NCBI GenBank assembly: GCA_027083445.1 | Contig: JALWOP010000414.1 | Span: forward strand, 1 to 39,344 | Direction of reading: 5' to 3' | From: Planctomycetota bacterium | GTDB taxonomy: Bacteria > Planctomycetota > UBA1135 > GCA-002686595 | Length of the DNA: 39,344 nt | Program-made: the position numbers and the translations under genes | In this document: in pieces, positions 16,681 to 23,803 of the stretch | How positions within the stretch are numbered: position 1 is the first letter of the stretch | How the letters are laid out: each line of letters begins with the position of its first letter | The notes under the pieces: model-generated | Database searches by the model: none | The model's input: only the letters and a program-made list of their open reading frames with translations | Told to the model about the DNA's origin: nothing

Positions 16681-17316
16681 GTGACCACTCGACGGACCAA
16701 GGACTCCCTAAGCAGGGCGCACCGCGAGCGCCTGACGCCCCAGCGCAAGCGCGCGTTCCTCGAAGCGCTGCGCGCCTGTGGTGTCGCCACCCGAGCCGCG
16801 CGCGAGGCGAGCCCGAACGCCAAGGGCTCGGGCGCGGTCTCGACCTTCAAGGACGAGCGCGCGCGTGACCCGGAGTTCTCCGCCGCCTGGGACGAGGCGC
16901 TCGAAGCGCATGCGGGGGATCTCCTCGCCGAGCTGTACCGCCGCGCGACGGTGGGCGATTCCGTTCCGATCGTGTCGCCCAAGGGCGAGGTCGTCGGCTG
17001 GCGCTCAATCCGATCGGACAAGCTCCTGCTGGAGGCGGTCCGCGCGCGACACCGGGACTTCACTCCGCGCACCCAGACCGAGGCGACCGTCGAGCAGACG
17101 GTGACGCAGGCCAAGCCCAAGGAGCTGCCGCCGGACTGGATCGACCGCCTGATCCCCGAGAACCAGGACAAGCTACGCGAGATCCTCCAGTCCGAGAATG
17201 CTCGCCCCGACGGCTACCTGGGCATGGGCGATGCCTACGGCAAGGGCTCCGAGCCGCGCCGGAATGGCCACGCGCCTTCCTCTCGCCTTCCCCTGACGGA
17301 CGAGCGCACACGATGA
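16681..17316 (+). CDS. terS: Terminase small subunit-like protein
   Basis: A 211-aa protein that fits small terminase subunits or related packaging-type HTH proteins. The pattern is RKRAFLEALRACGVATRAAREA (HTH), then DPEFSAAWDEALEAHAGDLLAEL and a short hairpin (VSPKGEVVGW) before SIRSDKLLLEAVRARH. In known terS relatives this order is HTH, oligomerisation helices, and a GEVVG..r.yS..LL..LLKAR segment. Small terminases recognise pac or cos DNA. In PICI satellites a private TerS redirects the helper phage's packaging motor. No large subunit is present, which supports that role. The start is GTG 16681 after a hairpin; the frame remains open upstream to 16435, but that part is less protein-like. 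Confidence 0.65.
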   Translation: MTTRRTKDSLSRAHRERLTPQRKRAFLEALRACGVATRAAREASPNAKGSGAVSTFKDERARDPEFSAAWDEALEAHAGDLLAELYRRATVGDSVPIVSPKGEVVGWRSIRSDKLLLEAVRARHRDFTPRTQTEATVEQTVTQAKPKELPPDWIDRLIPENQDKLREILQSENARPDGYLGMGDAYGKGSEPRRNGHAPSSRLPLTDERTR

Positions 17317-17467
17317 GTGCCACGCCCGCCACACCGAACATGGGATCCGAGGCGCACAGAGCGCCGGATCGTAGAAGACGCGCTCCGCAGGGCCAGGGGT
17401 CTTGGTCCGGCGTCCCGGTCAGCGGCGCGCATGGGTCCGACCGCTTGCTTGGTCGTGGACTCTCCTC

Positions 17468-17505
17468 GGGACTCGTCGCCGTCGCACCGCCCGGCGGCGA
17501 GTCCC
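17468..17505 (+). ncRNA. Strong hairpin in a 307-bp non-coding gap
   Basis: GGGACTCGTCGCC (17468-17480) pairs with GGCGGCGAGTCCC (17493-17505) over 13 bp with one G-U pair. The 12-nt loop (17481-17492) starts GTCGCACCGCCC. The 14-mer GTCGCACCGCCCGG at 17481-17494 occurs inverted at 12945-12958 after int. A second imperfect hairpin lies at 17344-17370. The gap 17317-17623 otherwise has no convincing gene. It could be a small RNA, a packaging site near terS, or an attenuator. Confidence 0.35.
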
Positions 17506-17623
17506 ACCTCACACCCTCGGGGCGCCAGGCTTCCGGGCTCCGTGGGCGCTCGGTTGCGTCGCACCCGGGGTCGCTGTTCGACGTGGGCAGCGACCCCACC
17601 CTCCACCTCCAAGCCAGGCTGAC

Positions 17624-18187
17624 ATGAGCACGACGAAGACCAAGAACCGCGTGGATGAGCTGCGCGCCGCCCTCTCCCAAGCCCAGTCCGACCTCGCCGA
17701 CGCGCGCGAGCGCCTGGGCCTGGCCATCGCCGACGGCGACGACGCCGCCGCATCCGAGGCCCGCGCCGAGGTCGAGCGCCTGGAGCGCTTCCACGGCGAG
17801 CTCACGGCTGCCCTTCCCGTGACCGAGCGCCGCGCACGCGAGGCTGCCCAGGTCGAGGCCCAGCGGCAGCAGAGGGCACGGGAGCGGGCAGCGAACGCTG
17901 CGAGGAAGCAGCGCCTGGCCCAGGCCAAGAAGGTGGACGCCGCCATGCGCAAGCTCGGTGCCGAGTACGAGAAGCTTCGCACGCTCGACGCCGGCGGCAC
18001 GGGCTCCGACGCGGGCCGCGTCCTGCGCCGGGCGCGCTACTCCGCGCGCGGGGCCTTCGCCCACTTCGCTCCGTCGCTCTCGCGCGTGCTGGAGGTGCCG
18101 GTGATCCCGGCCATGCACCGCCGCCCCCTCGTCGAGAGCGAGCGCGGTCTCATCACCGAGTTCGCCGAGGCCGAGGACAGCGAGTGA
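17624..18187 (+). CDS. Coiled-coil protein of unknown function
   Basis: A 187-aa protein. Residues about 5-110 are a long charged helix with heptad-like spacing (RVDELRAALSQAQSDLADARERL, then EAQRQQRARERAANAARKQRL), so a coiled coil. The C-terminal part (RRPLVESERGLITEFAEAED) is short and acidic. No family recognised. ATG 17624 is chosen; the stop overlaps the GTG of the next gene (GTGA). Position after terS would suit a scaffold-like or regulatory protein, but that is only context. Confidence 0.65.
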   Translation: MSTTKTKNRVDELRAALSQAQSDLADARERLGLAIADGDDAAASEARAEVERLERFHGELTAALPVTERRAREAAQVEAQRQQRARERAANAARKQRLAQAKKVDAAMRKLGAEYEKLRTLDAGGTGSDAGRVLRRARYSARGAFAHFAPSLSRVLEVPVIPAMHRRPLVESERGLITEFAEAEDSE

Positions 18188-18597
18188 CGCTCATCGCCGA
18201 CGCCGCCCTGGTCGCGCGCGGAGAGTGCGCTCCGGCTGCCTCCGCTCGCGCCTATCGTGCTGCCGCCCTCGCGTGGGCCGAGACCTGCGCGAATGAGGAC
18301 GAGACGCCTACGGTGGCGCTCGCACGCCTCTGCGCCAACGGGTCGGGAATCGTCGGCGACCTCTACCGGGCGGCTTCGATCGCCCACGCCATCGACGCTC
18401 TCGACCTCACCGAGTTGGTTCCCCGGGACGCGCATCAGGCCTACAACCGGCTCACCGCCTGGTCGGACCTTCTCCGGCTCGTCGCGCCGCACCGCGCACC
18501 CCTTGAACCCCTCAGCGCAACGGTCCGCCGACTGCTCGGCAACAACATGGCCGTGCGCGCCCTGTTCGTTCTCATCCTCCAGGAGCCCAAGCAATGA
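18184..18597 (+). CDS. Hypothetical island protein
   Basis: A 137-aa, mostly helical protein (SARAYRAAALAWAETC, then DLYRAASIAHAIDAL) that I cannot place. It starts with GTG overlapping the previous stop and ends overlapping the next ATG, so it is part of a tightly coupled set of small genes from 17624 to 19460. Codon use is strongly GC3-biased, as expected for a real gene. Confidence 0.6.
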   Translation: MTLIADAALVARGECAPAASARAYRAAALAWAETCANEDETPTVALARLCANGSGIVGDLYRAASIAHAIDALDLTELVPRDAHQAYNRLTAWSDLLRLVAPHRAPLEPLSATVRRLLGNNMAVRALFVLILQEPKQ

Positions 18598-18767
18598 GCT
18601 ACCCCAAGCCCGACGTTCAACAGTGGACGTTCAACGTCCTCGCCAGCTTCCGCCTCGGCGGTCGCACCTACAACCCCGGCGACGTGCTCAACCGCCGTCA
18701 CCTCGCCATCGGCCCGCGCACGATCGCGCGCCTGATCTCCGAGGGCAAGATCGAGGTGGCGTCGTGA
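18594..18767 (+). CDS. Small island protein, 57 aa
   Basis: A 57-residue ORF starting at ATG 18594 (ATGA overlap with the previous stop) and ending in a TGA that overlaps the next GTG. Sequence features: an aromatic-rich first half (QQWTFNVLASFRLGGRTYNPG) and a basic helix (GPRTIARLISEGKIEV). Short proteins with a GG.tY.PGd.l....l..rt...L...gkI pattern are common among phage structural-module accessory proteins, so a phage origin is plausible. No function is assigned. Confidence 0.55.
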   Translation: MSYPKPDVQQWTFNVLASFRLGGRTYNPGDVLNRRHLAIGPRTIARLISEGKIEVAS

Positions 18768-19156
18768 GCGACAACCTGACCACGATCCTGTCCGAGGCCG
18801 AGCGCGTGTCGAAGGGCGCGAGCCCGACGGTGACCCGCGACCAGGCCGAGTCCGCCATGCTCGACCTCGCCAAGCGCGAGGCCCGCGACCGCGAGGGCAC
18901 TGCCGCTGCCTTCACCCGCCTGTGCGAGTCCGACGAGCGCATGCAGAAGCTCTACGCCCTGGGCCAGGCCGCCGATGTGGCCGAGGAACGCGAGGCGCTG
19001 TCGAAGGCCGCGCCGGATGATCGCTTCTACCCGCTGCTCCTCGACCTCGCCCGTATGCGCAAGCGCACCGGCGAGACCATCGAGGCCGCGTGCGCCCGCC
19101 TGCTCACCGAGGATCCCGTCGTGCGGGATGCCTACGCCGCCGCCCAGGGGATGTAG
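18764..19156 (+). CDS. Hypothetical island protein (helical)
   Basis: A 130-aa protein starting at GTG 18764. It is rich in Ala/Arg/Glu helices, with a repeated look: AFTRLCESDERMQKLYALG in the first half and AACARLLTEDPVVRDAYAAAQG at the end. Both parts share an A..RL...d..(m/v)...YA.g pattern, an apparent internal duplication. The same pattern occurs in unannotated phage and satellite proteins I cannot name. Translationally coupled to the 57-aa gene. Confidence 0.55.
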   Translation: MSDNLTTILSEAERVSKGASPTVTRDQAESAMLDLAKREARDREGTAAAFTRLCESDERMQKLYALGQAADVAEEREALSKAAPDDRFYPLLLDLARMRKRTGETIEAACARLLTEDPVVRDAYAAAQGM

Positions 19157-19160
19157 GCCC

Positions 19161-19460
19161 GTGTCGCGCTCCCTCCTCTCCAAGCTCGGTCCGGCGACGC
19201 ACCGTGTGCTCGCGGCGGCCCTCGTCCACGAGCGCGCGTTGGGCAAGCCCATGAGCCCGGCGATGATCCAACGCCTCTGCGAGGCCGAGGGTGCGAGCCT
19301 CGGCGCGTGCCTCGCGTTCATCCTCGGGCAGGGACGCGACGTGAGCACCGGCAAGCTGGTTCGGATCGGCTCTCCCGACTCCGCCATCGACGCGCGGGAC
19401 GAAGAGACCGAGGCGGCGCTAGACTGGTCAGAGAAGCACGGGGACCCGGCGCCCCGTTGA
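19161..19460 (+). CDS. Hypothetical island protein, 99 aa
   Basis: Starts at GTG 19161, four bases after the previous stop. It begins with a short basic helix (MSRSLLSKLGPATHRVLAAAL) and contains PMSPAMIQRLCEAEGASLGAC, which may be a small HTH-like pair of helices, and an acidic C-terminus. No family recognised. It ends in TGA at 19458-19460, where the sigma-like frame begins. Confidence 0.5.
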   Translation: MSRSLLSKLGPATHRVLAAALVHERALGKPMSPAMIQRLCEAEGASLGACLAFILGQGRDVSTGKLVRIGSPDSAIDARDEETEAALDWSEKHGDPAPR

Positions 19461-20126
19461 TCGCCAGCTCACCCCACGCCAGCGCGCCGCCCGCCGCCAG
19501 TGGCGCGACCCGCTTGCTCGAGCACGGCTCCTCGCTGGCCAGCTCCTCGCCTCCGAGGAGCGCCGCCGCGCGCGGCTCGTCGAAGACCACCTGCACCTGC
19601 TCGACCTTGCCGCCGCGCATTGGGCGCGCCGTTTCCCGGCGGTGCCGATTGACGACCTTCGCCAGGCCGCCTACTTCGGCCTGCGCTGCGCCGCCGAGCG
19701 CTTCGACCCCGAGCGCGGGGTGCTGTTCAGCACGTTCGCCTTCCACAGGCTCCGCAACGCGATCCAGTGCGCGCTCCCGAACCTGCTGGGCGTCGTCCGC
19801 GTTCCGCGCGCCGCCTCGTTCCCCCGGCCGCGCATGGCCTCGCTCGATGACCAGGGCGAGGGCGCGCCTGAGCCCGAGGACGAGAGCACGGTTAGCGCCC
19901 CGCCCACACCGCCTCACGCGCAGAGGACCGCGAGCGCCTCCGCGCCGCTCTGGGCCAGCTCCGATACGAGCGTGACGCCCGAGTCGTCACCATGCGGTAC
20001 GGGCTCGACGGTCCGCCGATGACCTACCGCGAGATCGGCGAGGTGCTCGGCGGCATCTGCCCCGAGCGCGCCCGGCAACTGGAGCTGCGGTGCCTCGCCG
20101 AACTGCGGGACTTGCTGGGCGAGTAG
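19459..20126 (+). pseudogene. Sigma-70-family factor, split by a frameshift
   Basis: Two frames together make one sigma-like protein. The first frame (19459 to about 19895) encodes a region-2-like segment, PIDDLRQAAYFGLRCAAERF followed by DPERGVLFSTFAFHRLRNAI. The second (about 19896-20126) encodes a region-4-like HTH, VVTMRYGLDGPPMTYREIGEVLG followed by RARQLELRCLAELRDLL. A TAG at 19893-19895 in the second frame means the -1 shift must fall between 19896 and about 19920, in a C-rich run. No ATG, GTG or TTG starts the first frame in register after a TAG at 19420. Possible explanations: a real pseudogene, an assembly error, or programmed frameshifting. An intact protein would recruit RNA polymerase to late or satellite promoters. 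Confidence 0.75.
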
Positions 20127-20430
20127 GCCGCATCCCGAGCGCGGGCCTTCCGCGTCCTACGTCGAGGTCGACGCGCGATACCGGCGAACACGCCCGCCGC
20201 CGTCGGCTCTCCGGACCGGGGAGGAGGCGCGCTCGGATTCTGGCGAGGAATCTGCCGCCAGGGCCGGGCGTACCTGGGCGCCTCTCGGACGGACCTGCAT
20301 GAGGGCCCGCCCGGCGCCTGATTCGCGCCCGTCAGGGGGCCTGATCACGGGGTTGGCTGGAGGTGAGCCCGAGCGATTCGAGCGGCGCTTGCCGCACGGC
20401 GACGGCATCAACCTCTACACGGAGAAACTC
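20127..20430. other. 304-bp gap without a recognised gene
   Basis: Open frames here are short and have poor codon bias. The only structure I noticed is a near direct repeat (GCGCCTGATT and GGGCCTGATC around 20318-20347). The promoter for the next gene set may lie here. Nothing else is visible. Confidence 0.4.
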
Positions 20431-20682
20431 ATGACCAATCCCAAGCTCGAAGAACTGAAGCAGGCATACGCGGAAGCGAAGGCCATCCACCGCGAGGCGG
20501 TGAAGGCGATCGTGGACGCCAAGCGCGTGGCCGACGCTGCGCGGTACGACGCCCGCGAGGCGTTCGGTGCGTACATGGCGGCTCGACCGCCGTCGAAACG
20601 GCCCCGGCCTCGGCCGCAGCGCGTTGCCACGCCGGACACGGATCTGCCGTTTCCCGAGGGTGCGACCGAGGAGGTGGCGTGA
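20431..20682 (+). CDS. Small helical protein, 83 aa
   Basis: ATG 20431 follows GGAGA by 5 nt. The first 55 residues form a charged helix (KLEELKQAYAEAKAIHREAV), then comes a basic proline/arginine segment (PPSKRPRPRPQR) and an acidic end. This could be a small nucleic-acid-associated protein. It is translationally coupled to the hypermodification-type gene (its TGA overlaps ATG 20682), suggesting a partner role. No family recognised. Confidence 0.6.
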   Translation: MTNPKLEELKQAYAEAKAIHREAVKAIVDAKRVADAARYDAREAFGAYMAARPPSKRPRPRPQRVATPDTDLPFPEGATEEVA

Positions 20683-21560
20683 TGGGCACCATCGACAACG
20701 GCGTTGGCGCCTACTTCGCCTTCCTCCGTGAGCGGTACTCCATCCTGCTTCGCAGGACGGAGGGCCAGGCGTGGCCCTGGACCGACGATCCGGTCCTCCG
20801 GGCCTGGCGCTTCACCAACGTCCGCCGCGAGGACGACCGCACCACGATAGCCTTCCGCGAGACGGTGCGGGATCCGCTCCGCGACGACCCGCACGTGCTG
20901 TTCGCCACGATCGCGTGGCGCTGGTTCAACCTGATCGAGACGGGCGAGGTGCTCCGGCCGTTCCTGATGTCGAGGGACGCCTGGGACCGCCCGGAAGTCG
21001 AGCGGCTCCTCCAGTCGCGGCACGACGGGGGCGAGCAGGTGTTCACCGGGGCCTACATGGTGAACAGCGAGCAGAACCGGCCGAAGCTCCCGGCGGTGCT
21101 GGACTACATCGACTGGTGCTACCAGCACCTCGACCCCGAGGAGGTCCGGCGCACCTGCACGACGAAGCAGGCCATGTTCGAGCGCATCGAGGCGATCCCG
21201 AGGCAGGGTGCGTTCACGGCCTACCAGGTCGTCGTGGACCTCATGTACACGCACTACTTGGAGGGCGCGCCGGACCTCGACACCTTCACGGTGGCGGGGC
21301 CGGGCTGTGCGCGGGGCCTGGGCTACGTCGTTCACGACCGGCCCGACGCCTTCGGCTACGGGAGCCGCCGCGACCAGCTCGCGATGTTGGGCCTGATGCG
21401 CGACCTCCTGGCCGCGTCGAGGGACCCGGAGCACTGGCCTGCCGACTGGCCGCCGTTCATCCTCTCGGACATCGAGAACGGCGCATGCGAATTCGCAAAG
21501 TACCGCAGTGCGCAGGGCGGCAAGCGCCAGAAGCGCCGATACCCGCCGCCCGCCGCCTGA
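20682..21560 (+). CDS. DNA base hypermodification-type protein (HMUDK helical domain / thymine pyrophosphorylase-like)
   Basis: A 292-aa, mostly helical protein that I place by motif in the HMUDK_hel / alpha-glutamyl-putrescinyl-thymine pyrophosphorylase group. The motif is FLRERYSILLRR, then PWTDDPVLRAWRFTNVRRED near residues 30-50, then WFNLIET. In phages these enzymes help make hypermodified thymines after hydroxymethyl-dU has been phosphorylated. Stand-alone bacterial copies are uncharacterised. No hydroxymethylase or base kinase is encoded nearby, so a complete hypermodification pathway is not present in the window. ATG 20682 has GGAGG about 8 nt upstream; GTG 20679 is the alternative. 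It may act on phage bases, or on the element's own DNA, as protection or defence. Confidence 0.75.
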   Translation: MGTIDNGVGAYFAFLRERYSILLRRTEGQAWPWTDDPVLRAWRFTNVRREDDRTTIAFRETVRDPLRDDPHVLFATIAWRWFNLIETGEVLRPFLMSRDAWDRPEVERLLQSRHDGGEQVFTGAYMVNSEQNRPKLPAVLDYIDWCYQHLDPEEVRRTCTTKQAMFERIEAIPRQGAFTAYQVVVDLMYTHYLEGAPDLDTFTVAGPGCARGLGYVVHDRPDAFGYGSRRDQLAMLGLMRDLLAASRDPEHWPADWPPFILSDIENGACEFAKYRSAQGGKRQKRRYPPPAA

Positions 21561-22000
21561 CCCGACCTCGAAGACGGTCTCTGTGGACCCCGGCTCCGCC
21601 TCGCGCGGGGTCGGGGTCCCGTCGTTCCCGGGGCCGCTCCGCCGCTGGCAATCCCTGCACTCCCTACGGCGCGTGCCGCCGGGCCTGGCCTTCCGGGACC
21701 CCGGACGCGCCGGGTGCCGTAGGCGGCATCCTAGGGCCACCGGCGAGGTCGCCCATCCACCCGCCGCCCGGCCCGGAGCGCCCGCTGCCGAAGTGGCAGC
21801 GGGCCAGGGGCGCCCCGAGGGCGACCTGCCGGTTTGGCAGGCGGAACCCCTTGTGTATGGGCGTGACAGGAGCACGACCTGTTGGCACGGACCTTGTAAG
21901 ACCTGGCCCGGCGCGTTGGTGGGCCGCGCCTGGCGGGGGAGCCCTGCGAGCCCAGGGTCACGCGCTGGCAGACCCTAGGGGCTCGAAGCAGGAATCTTCC
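21561..22000 (+). other. 440-bp non-coding gap with several hairpins
   Basis: No convincing gene. Perfect inverted repeats: GACCCCG/CGGGGTC (21586-21592, 21606-21612), a 10-bp stem GCCCGCTGCC/GGCAGCGGGC (21780-21789, 21795-21804), CCTGCC/GGCAGG (21825-21830, 21836-21841) and GGCGCG/CGCGCC (21910-21915, 21925-21930). The first may terminate the upstream gene. The others could be an mRNA leader or a small RNA ahead of the Ntn-hydrolase gene. A modest AGGA lies about 8 nt before ATG 22001. Confidence 0.4.
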
Positions 22001-22909
22001 ATGACCATGAACGTCACCGTGCGGGTGCCGGACGGCATCGTGATCGCGTCCGACAGCCTCGCCTCCCAGCAGAATCAGCTCCGGCTCCGACCGGCGAAGA
22101 AGAAGCACACCTGCGGGTCGTGCGGGAACGAGGAGGAGGTGAGCTTCGACGAGCCGCCCCCGATCGGGGTGCCGGTCAACAGCTCGCCGCTCGCCAACAA
22201 GCTGTTCTACCTCGGCCAGTTCGGCGTCGCCTTCCATGGAGCCGCAGCGGTCGGTGGGCGGACGCTCTGCAACCACGTCCTGAACTACGTCCACACCGAC
22301 TGGGCCCCGACGAAGACGGTGCGCGCGGTTTCGGACGACCTGAGCACGATCCTTCACGAGGCGCTCAAGAAGGAGCTGGGAGGCGACCTCGGGAAGCTGC
22401 CGGAGGGCGCGACTCCGCTGGGCTTCCAGATTGCGGGGTACAACGAGAACGACCTCGACTCCGGATCCACCTTCATGGTCGCGATCGGGCGAGACGTGAA
22501 GGTCGAGGACACGAGCGGGCCTGCCGGTGTCGCGTTCGGCGGCATCGTGGACGTTGCCAATCGGCTGTATCGACGGTTGATGCCGACCGACGACGTGAGC
22601 CTGGAGCTGATGACGCTCCCCGACGCGGTGGACTACGCCCGCTTCCTCATCCGGACGACGGCCGACTACCAGCGATTCGCGAAGATGGTCCCCGTCGTCG
22701 GCGGACCCATCGACATCGCCGTGATCACGAAGTGGGCCGGATTCAGGTGGGTCCAGCGGAAGACCCTACTTGGGCCCGACGAGGTGCGCCTCAACGTGGG
22801 CAAGGTCGCCGAGGAAATCCGGACCATCTCGAAGAAGCAGGACGAGATGCCCAACGCCGTCGAGGAGATCCTCGCGGGACGCGGCGTGAACGGGACACCG
22901 AAGCCGTAG
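22001..22909 (+). CDS. Proteasome-like Ntn hydrolase with a CxxC insertion
   Basis: A 302-aa protein whose start resembles the proteasome beta/HslV/Anbu fold. After removal of Met1, Thr2 would be the catalytic nucleophile. Asp18 in VIASDSLA is spaced exactly like Asp17 of proteasome subunits. Lys67 in ANKLFYLG matches the catalytic Lys33 position once an insertion is removed. That insertion of about 35 residues (20-66) carries Cys38 and Cys41 in TCGSCG, possibly half of a zinc site. GQFGVAFHGAAAVGG follows as the central strand and turn. The C-terminal half is less conserved. It should be a self-compartmentalised or small peptidase or amidase. No unfoldase is adjacent. The partner is probably the next gene, 41 bp downstream. 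The fold call rests on motif spacing only. Confidence 0.65.
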   Translation: MTMNVTVRVPDGIVIASDSLASQQNQLRLRPAKKKHTCGSCGNEEEVSFDEPPPIGVPVNSSPLANKLFYLGQFGVAFHGAAAVGGRTLCNHVLNYVHTDWAPTKTVRAVSDDLSTILHEALKKELGGDLGKLPEGATPLGFQIAGYNENDLDSGSTFMVAIGRDVKVEDTSGPAGVAFGGIVDVANRLYRRLMPTDDVSLELMTLPDAVDYARFLIRTTADYQRFAKMVPVVGGPIDIAVITKWAGFRWVQRKTLLGPDEVRLNVGKVAEEIRTISKKQDEMPNAVEEILAGRGVNGTPKP

Positions 22910-22950
22910 AAGGCTCGCCAGCGCGCGCCCCTGGCTACATCCCCTTGAAC

Positions 22951-23547
22951 ATGAACTGCCAGCAGTGCGGAAGGCCCGCGACGACGGGCATCCAGGACAC
23001 GGAGACGGGCGGGGTCCTGTGGCTCTGCATCGACTGCAACCTCAAGTGGGAGCAGGCCGAGATGCTCCAGTTCGCGCGCCGGGCGTCGGCAGCGAACCGG
23101 GCCGCCGCGAGCCTGGAGCGCAGCCTCGGGATCCCCGTCGCCCGGTTCGAGGTGCCCCGTGTTCCCGTCCCCTCCGGCCCCATCACCATGAACAACATCC
23201 ACATCGGCGGCGATCTCCTCGGCGTCCTCAACACCGGCTCCATCGAGACCGTCGACAACGCCGTGACCTCCTTCCGCAACGCTGGTCAGGACGAGCTGGC
23301 CGCGCGGCTCGCCGAGTTCGTCGAGTCGGTCGCGTCGTCGAGCGAGCTGGCCGACGAGCAGAAGCGCGAGGTGGTCGAGCTGGTCAGCCTCGCTTCGAGC
23401 GAGGCCACGGTGCCCAAGGAGCGGCGCAGGTCGTCGGCGATGCTCGCGGTCCTGGCCAACGTCGCCACGATCGTCGGGACCGCCGCCTCCGTCGCCGCCC
23501 AGTGGGCGCAGCTCCGGCCGCTCCTCGCGCGGGTGTTCGGGGGCTAG
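22951..23547 (+). CDS. Zinc-ribbon protein with a hydrophobic C-terminal segment
   Basis: A 198-aa protein. Cys3, Cys6, Cys26 and Cys29 form a CxxC-x19-CxxC zinc ribbon. Residues about 75-95 are a short beta segment (MNNIHIGGDLLGVLNTGSIE), a pattern often found near signalling or effector domains of bacterial conflict proteins. Residues about 95-155 are helical. The end (about 163-190, SSAMLAVLANVATIVGTAASV) is hydrophobic enough to enter or line a membrane. A CxxC also occurs in the neighbouring Ntn hydrolase, suggesting that the two interact. A protease-released, membrane-active effector is one hypothesis. No Shine-Dalgarno; TTG 22945 is an alternative start. Confidence 0.6.
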   Translation: MNCQQCGRPATTGIQDTETGGVLWLCIDCNLKWEQAEMLQFARRASAANRAAASLERSLGIPVARFEVPRVPVPSGPITMNNIHIGGDLLGVLNTGSIETVDNAVTSFRNAGQDELAARLAEFVESVASSSELADEQKREVVELVSLASSEATVPKERRRSSAMLAVLANVATIVGTAASVAAQWAQLRPLLARVFGG

Positions 23548-23548
23548 G

Positions 23549-23572
23549 AACGCTGGCGCGCCAACCCGTTCT
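23549..23572. promoter_or_regulatory. Palindromic site after the zinc-ribbon gene
   Basis: TGGCGCGCCA (23554-23563) is a perfect palindrome flanked by GAACG and CGTTC, giving a 24-bp dyad with slightly unequal spacing, immediately after the zinc-ribbon stop. It could be an operator or the base of a terminator. A second inverted repeat, GGTGGGCG/CGCCCACC (23704-23711, 23719-23726), lies about 80 bp before the methyltransferase ATG. Confidence 0.3.
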
Positions 23573-23791
23573 CTGAGGGGGCCCCGCTCCAGCGCCTTCC
23601 GCCCGCCGTCCGCCCAGGGGCCGCCGGGAGCCCTCCCGTGGCCGTCGCGCTGGATCGGGCACCCCGGGGACTCGGACCGCTAGGAAGTCGCTCTGTGCGG
23701 GCTGGTGGGCGCTCGGATCGCCCACCGACAGTCGGTACGATCGCGCTGGACGGCCTTCGGGGTCATCCTCGACGCGCTGTTCGTCATCTGT

Positions 23792-23797
23792 TAGGGT
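23792..23797 (+). promoter_or_regulatory. -10-like hexamer of the methyltransferase gene
   Basis: TAGGGT ends 6 nt before ATG 23804, so transcription would start at or next to the start codon. No ribosome binding site is visible. Identical hexamer and spacing to the M14 peptidase gene at 35078. Confidence 0.4.
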
Positions 23798-23803
23798 CTC
23801 CGC

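Noticed and set aside
17313-17627. 104-codon open frame filling the gap after terS
   Set aside because: It overlaps terS and the next gene neatly, but third-position GC is much lower than in real island genes and the sequence is low in complexity. Hairpins suggest a non-coding role.
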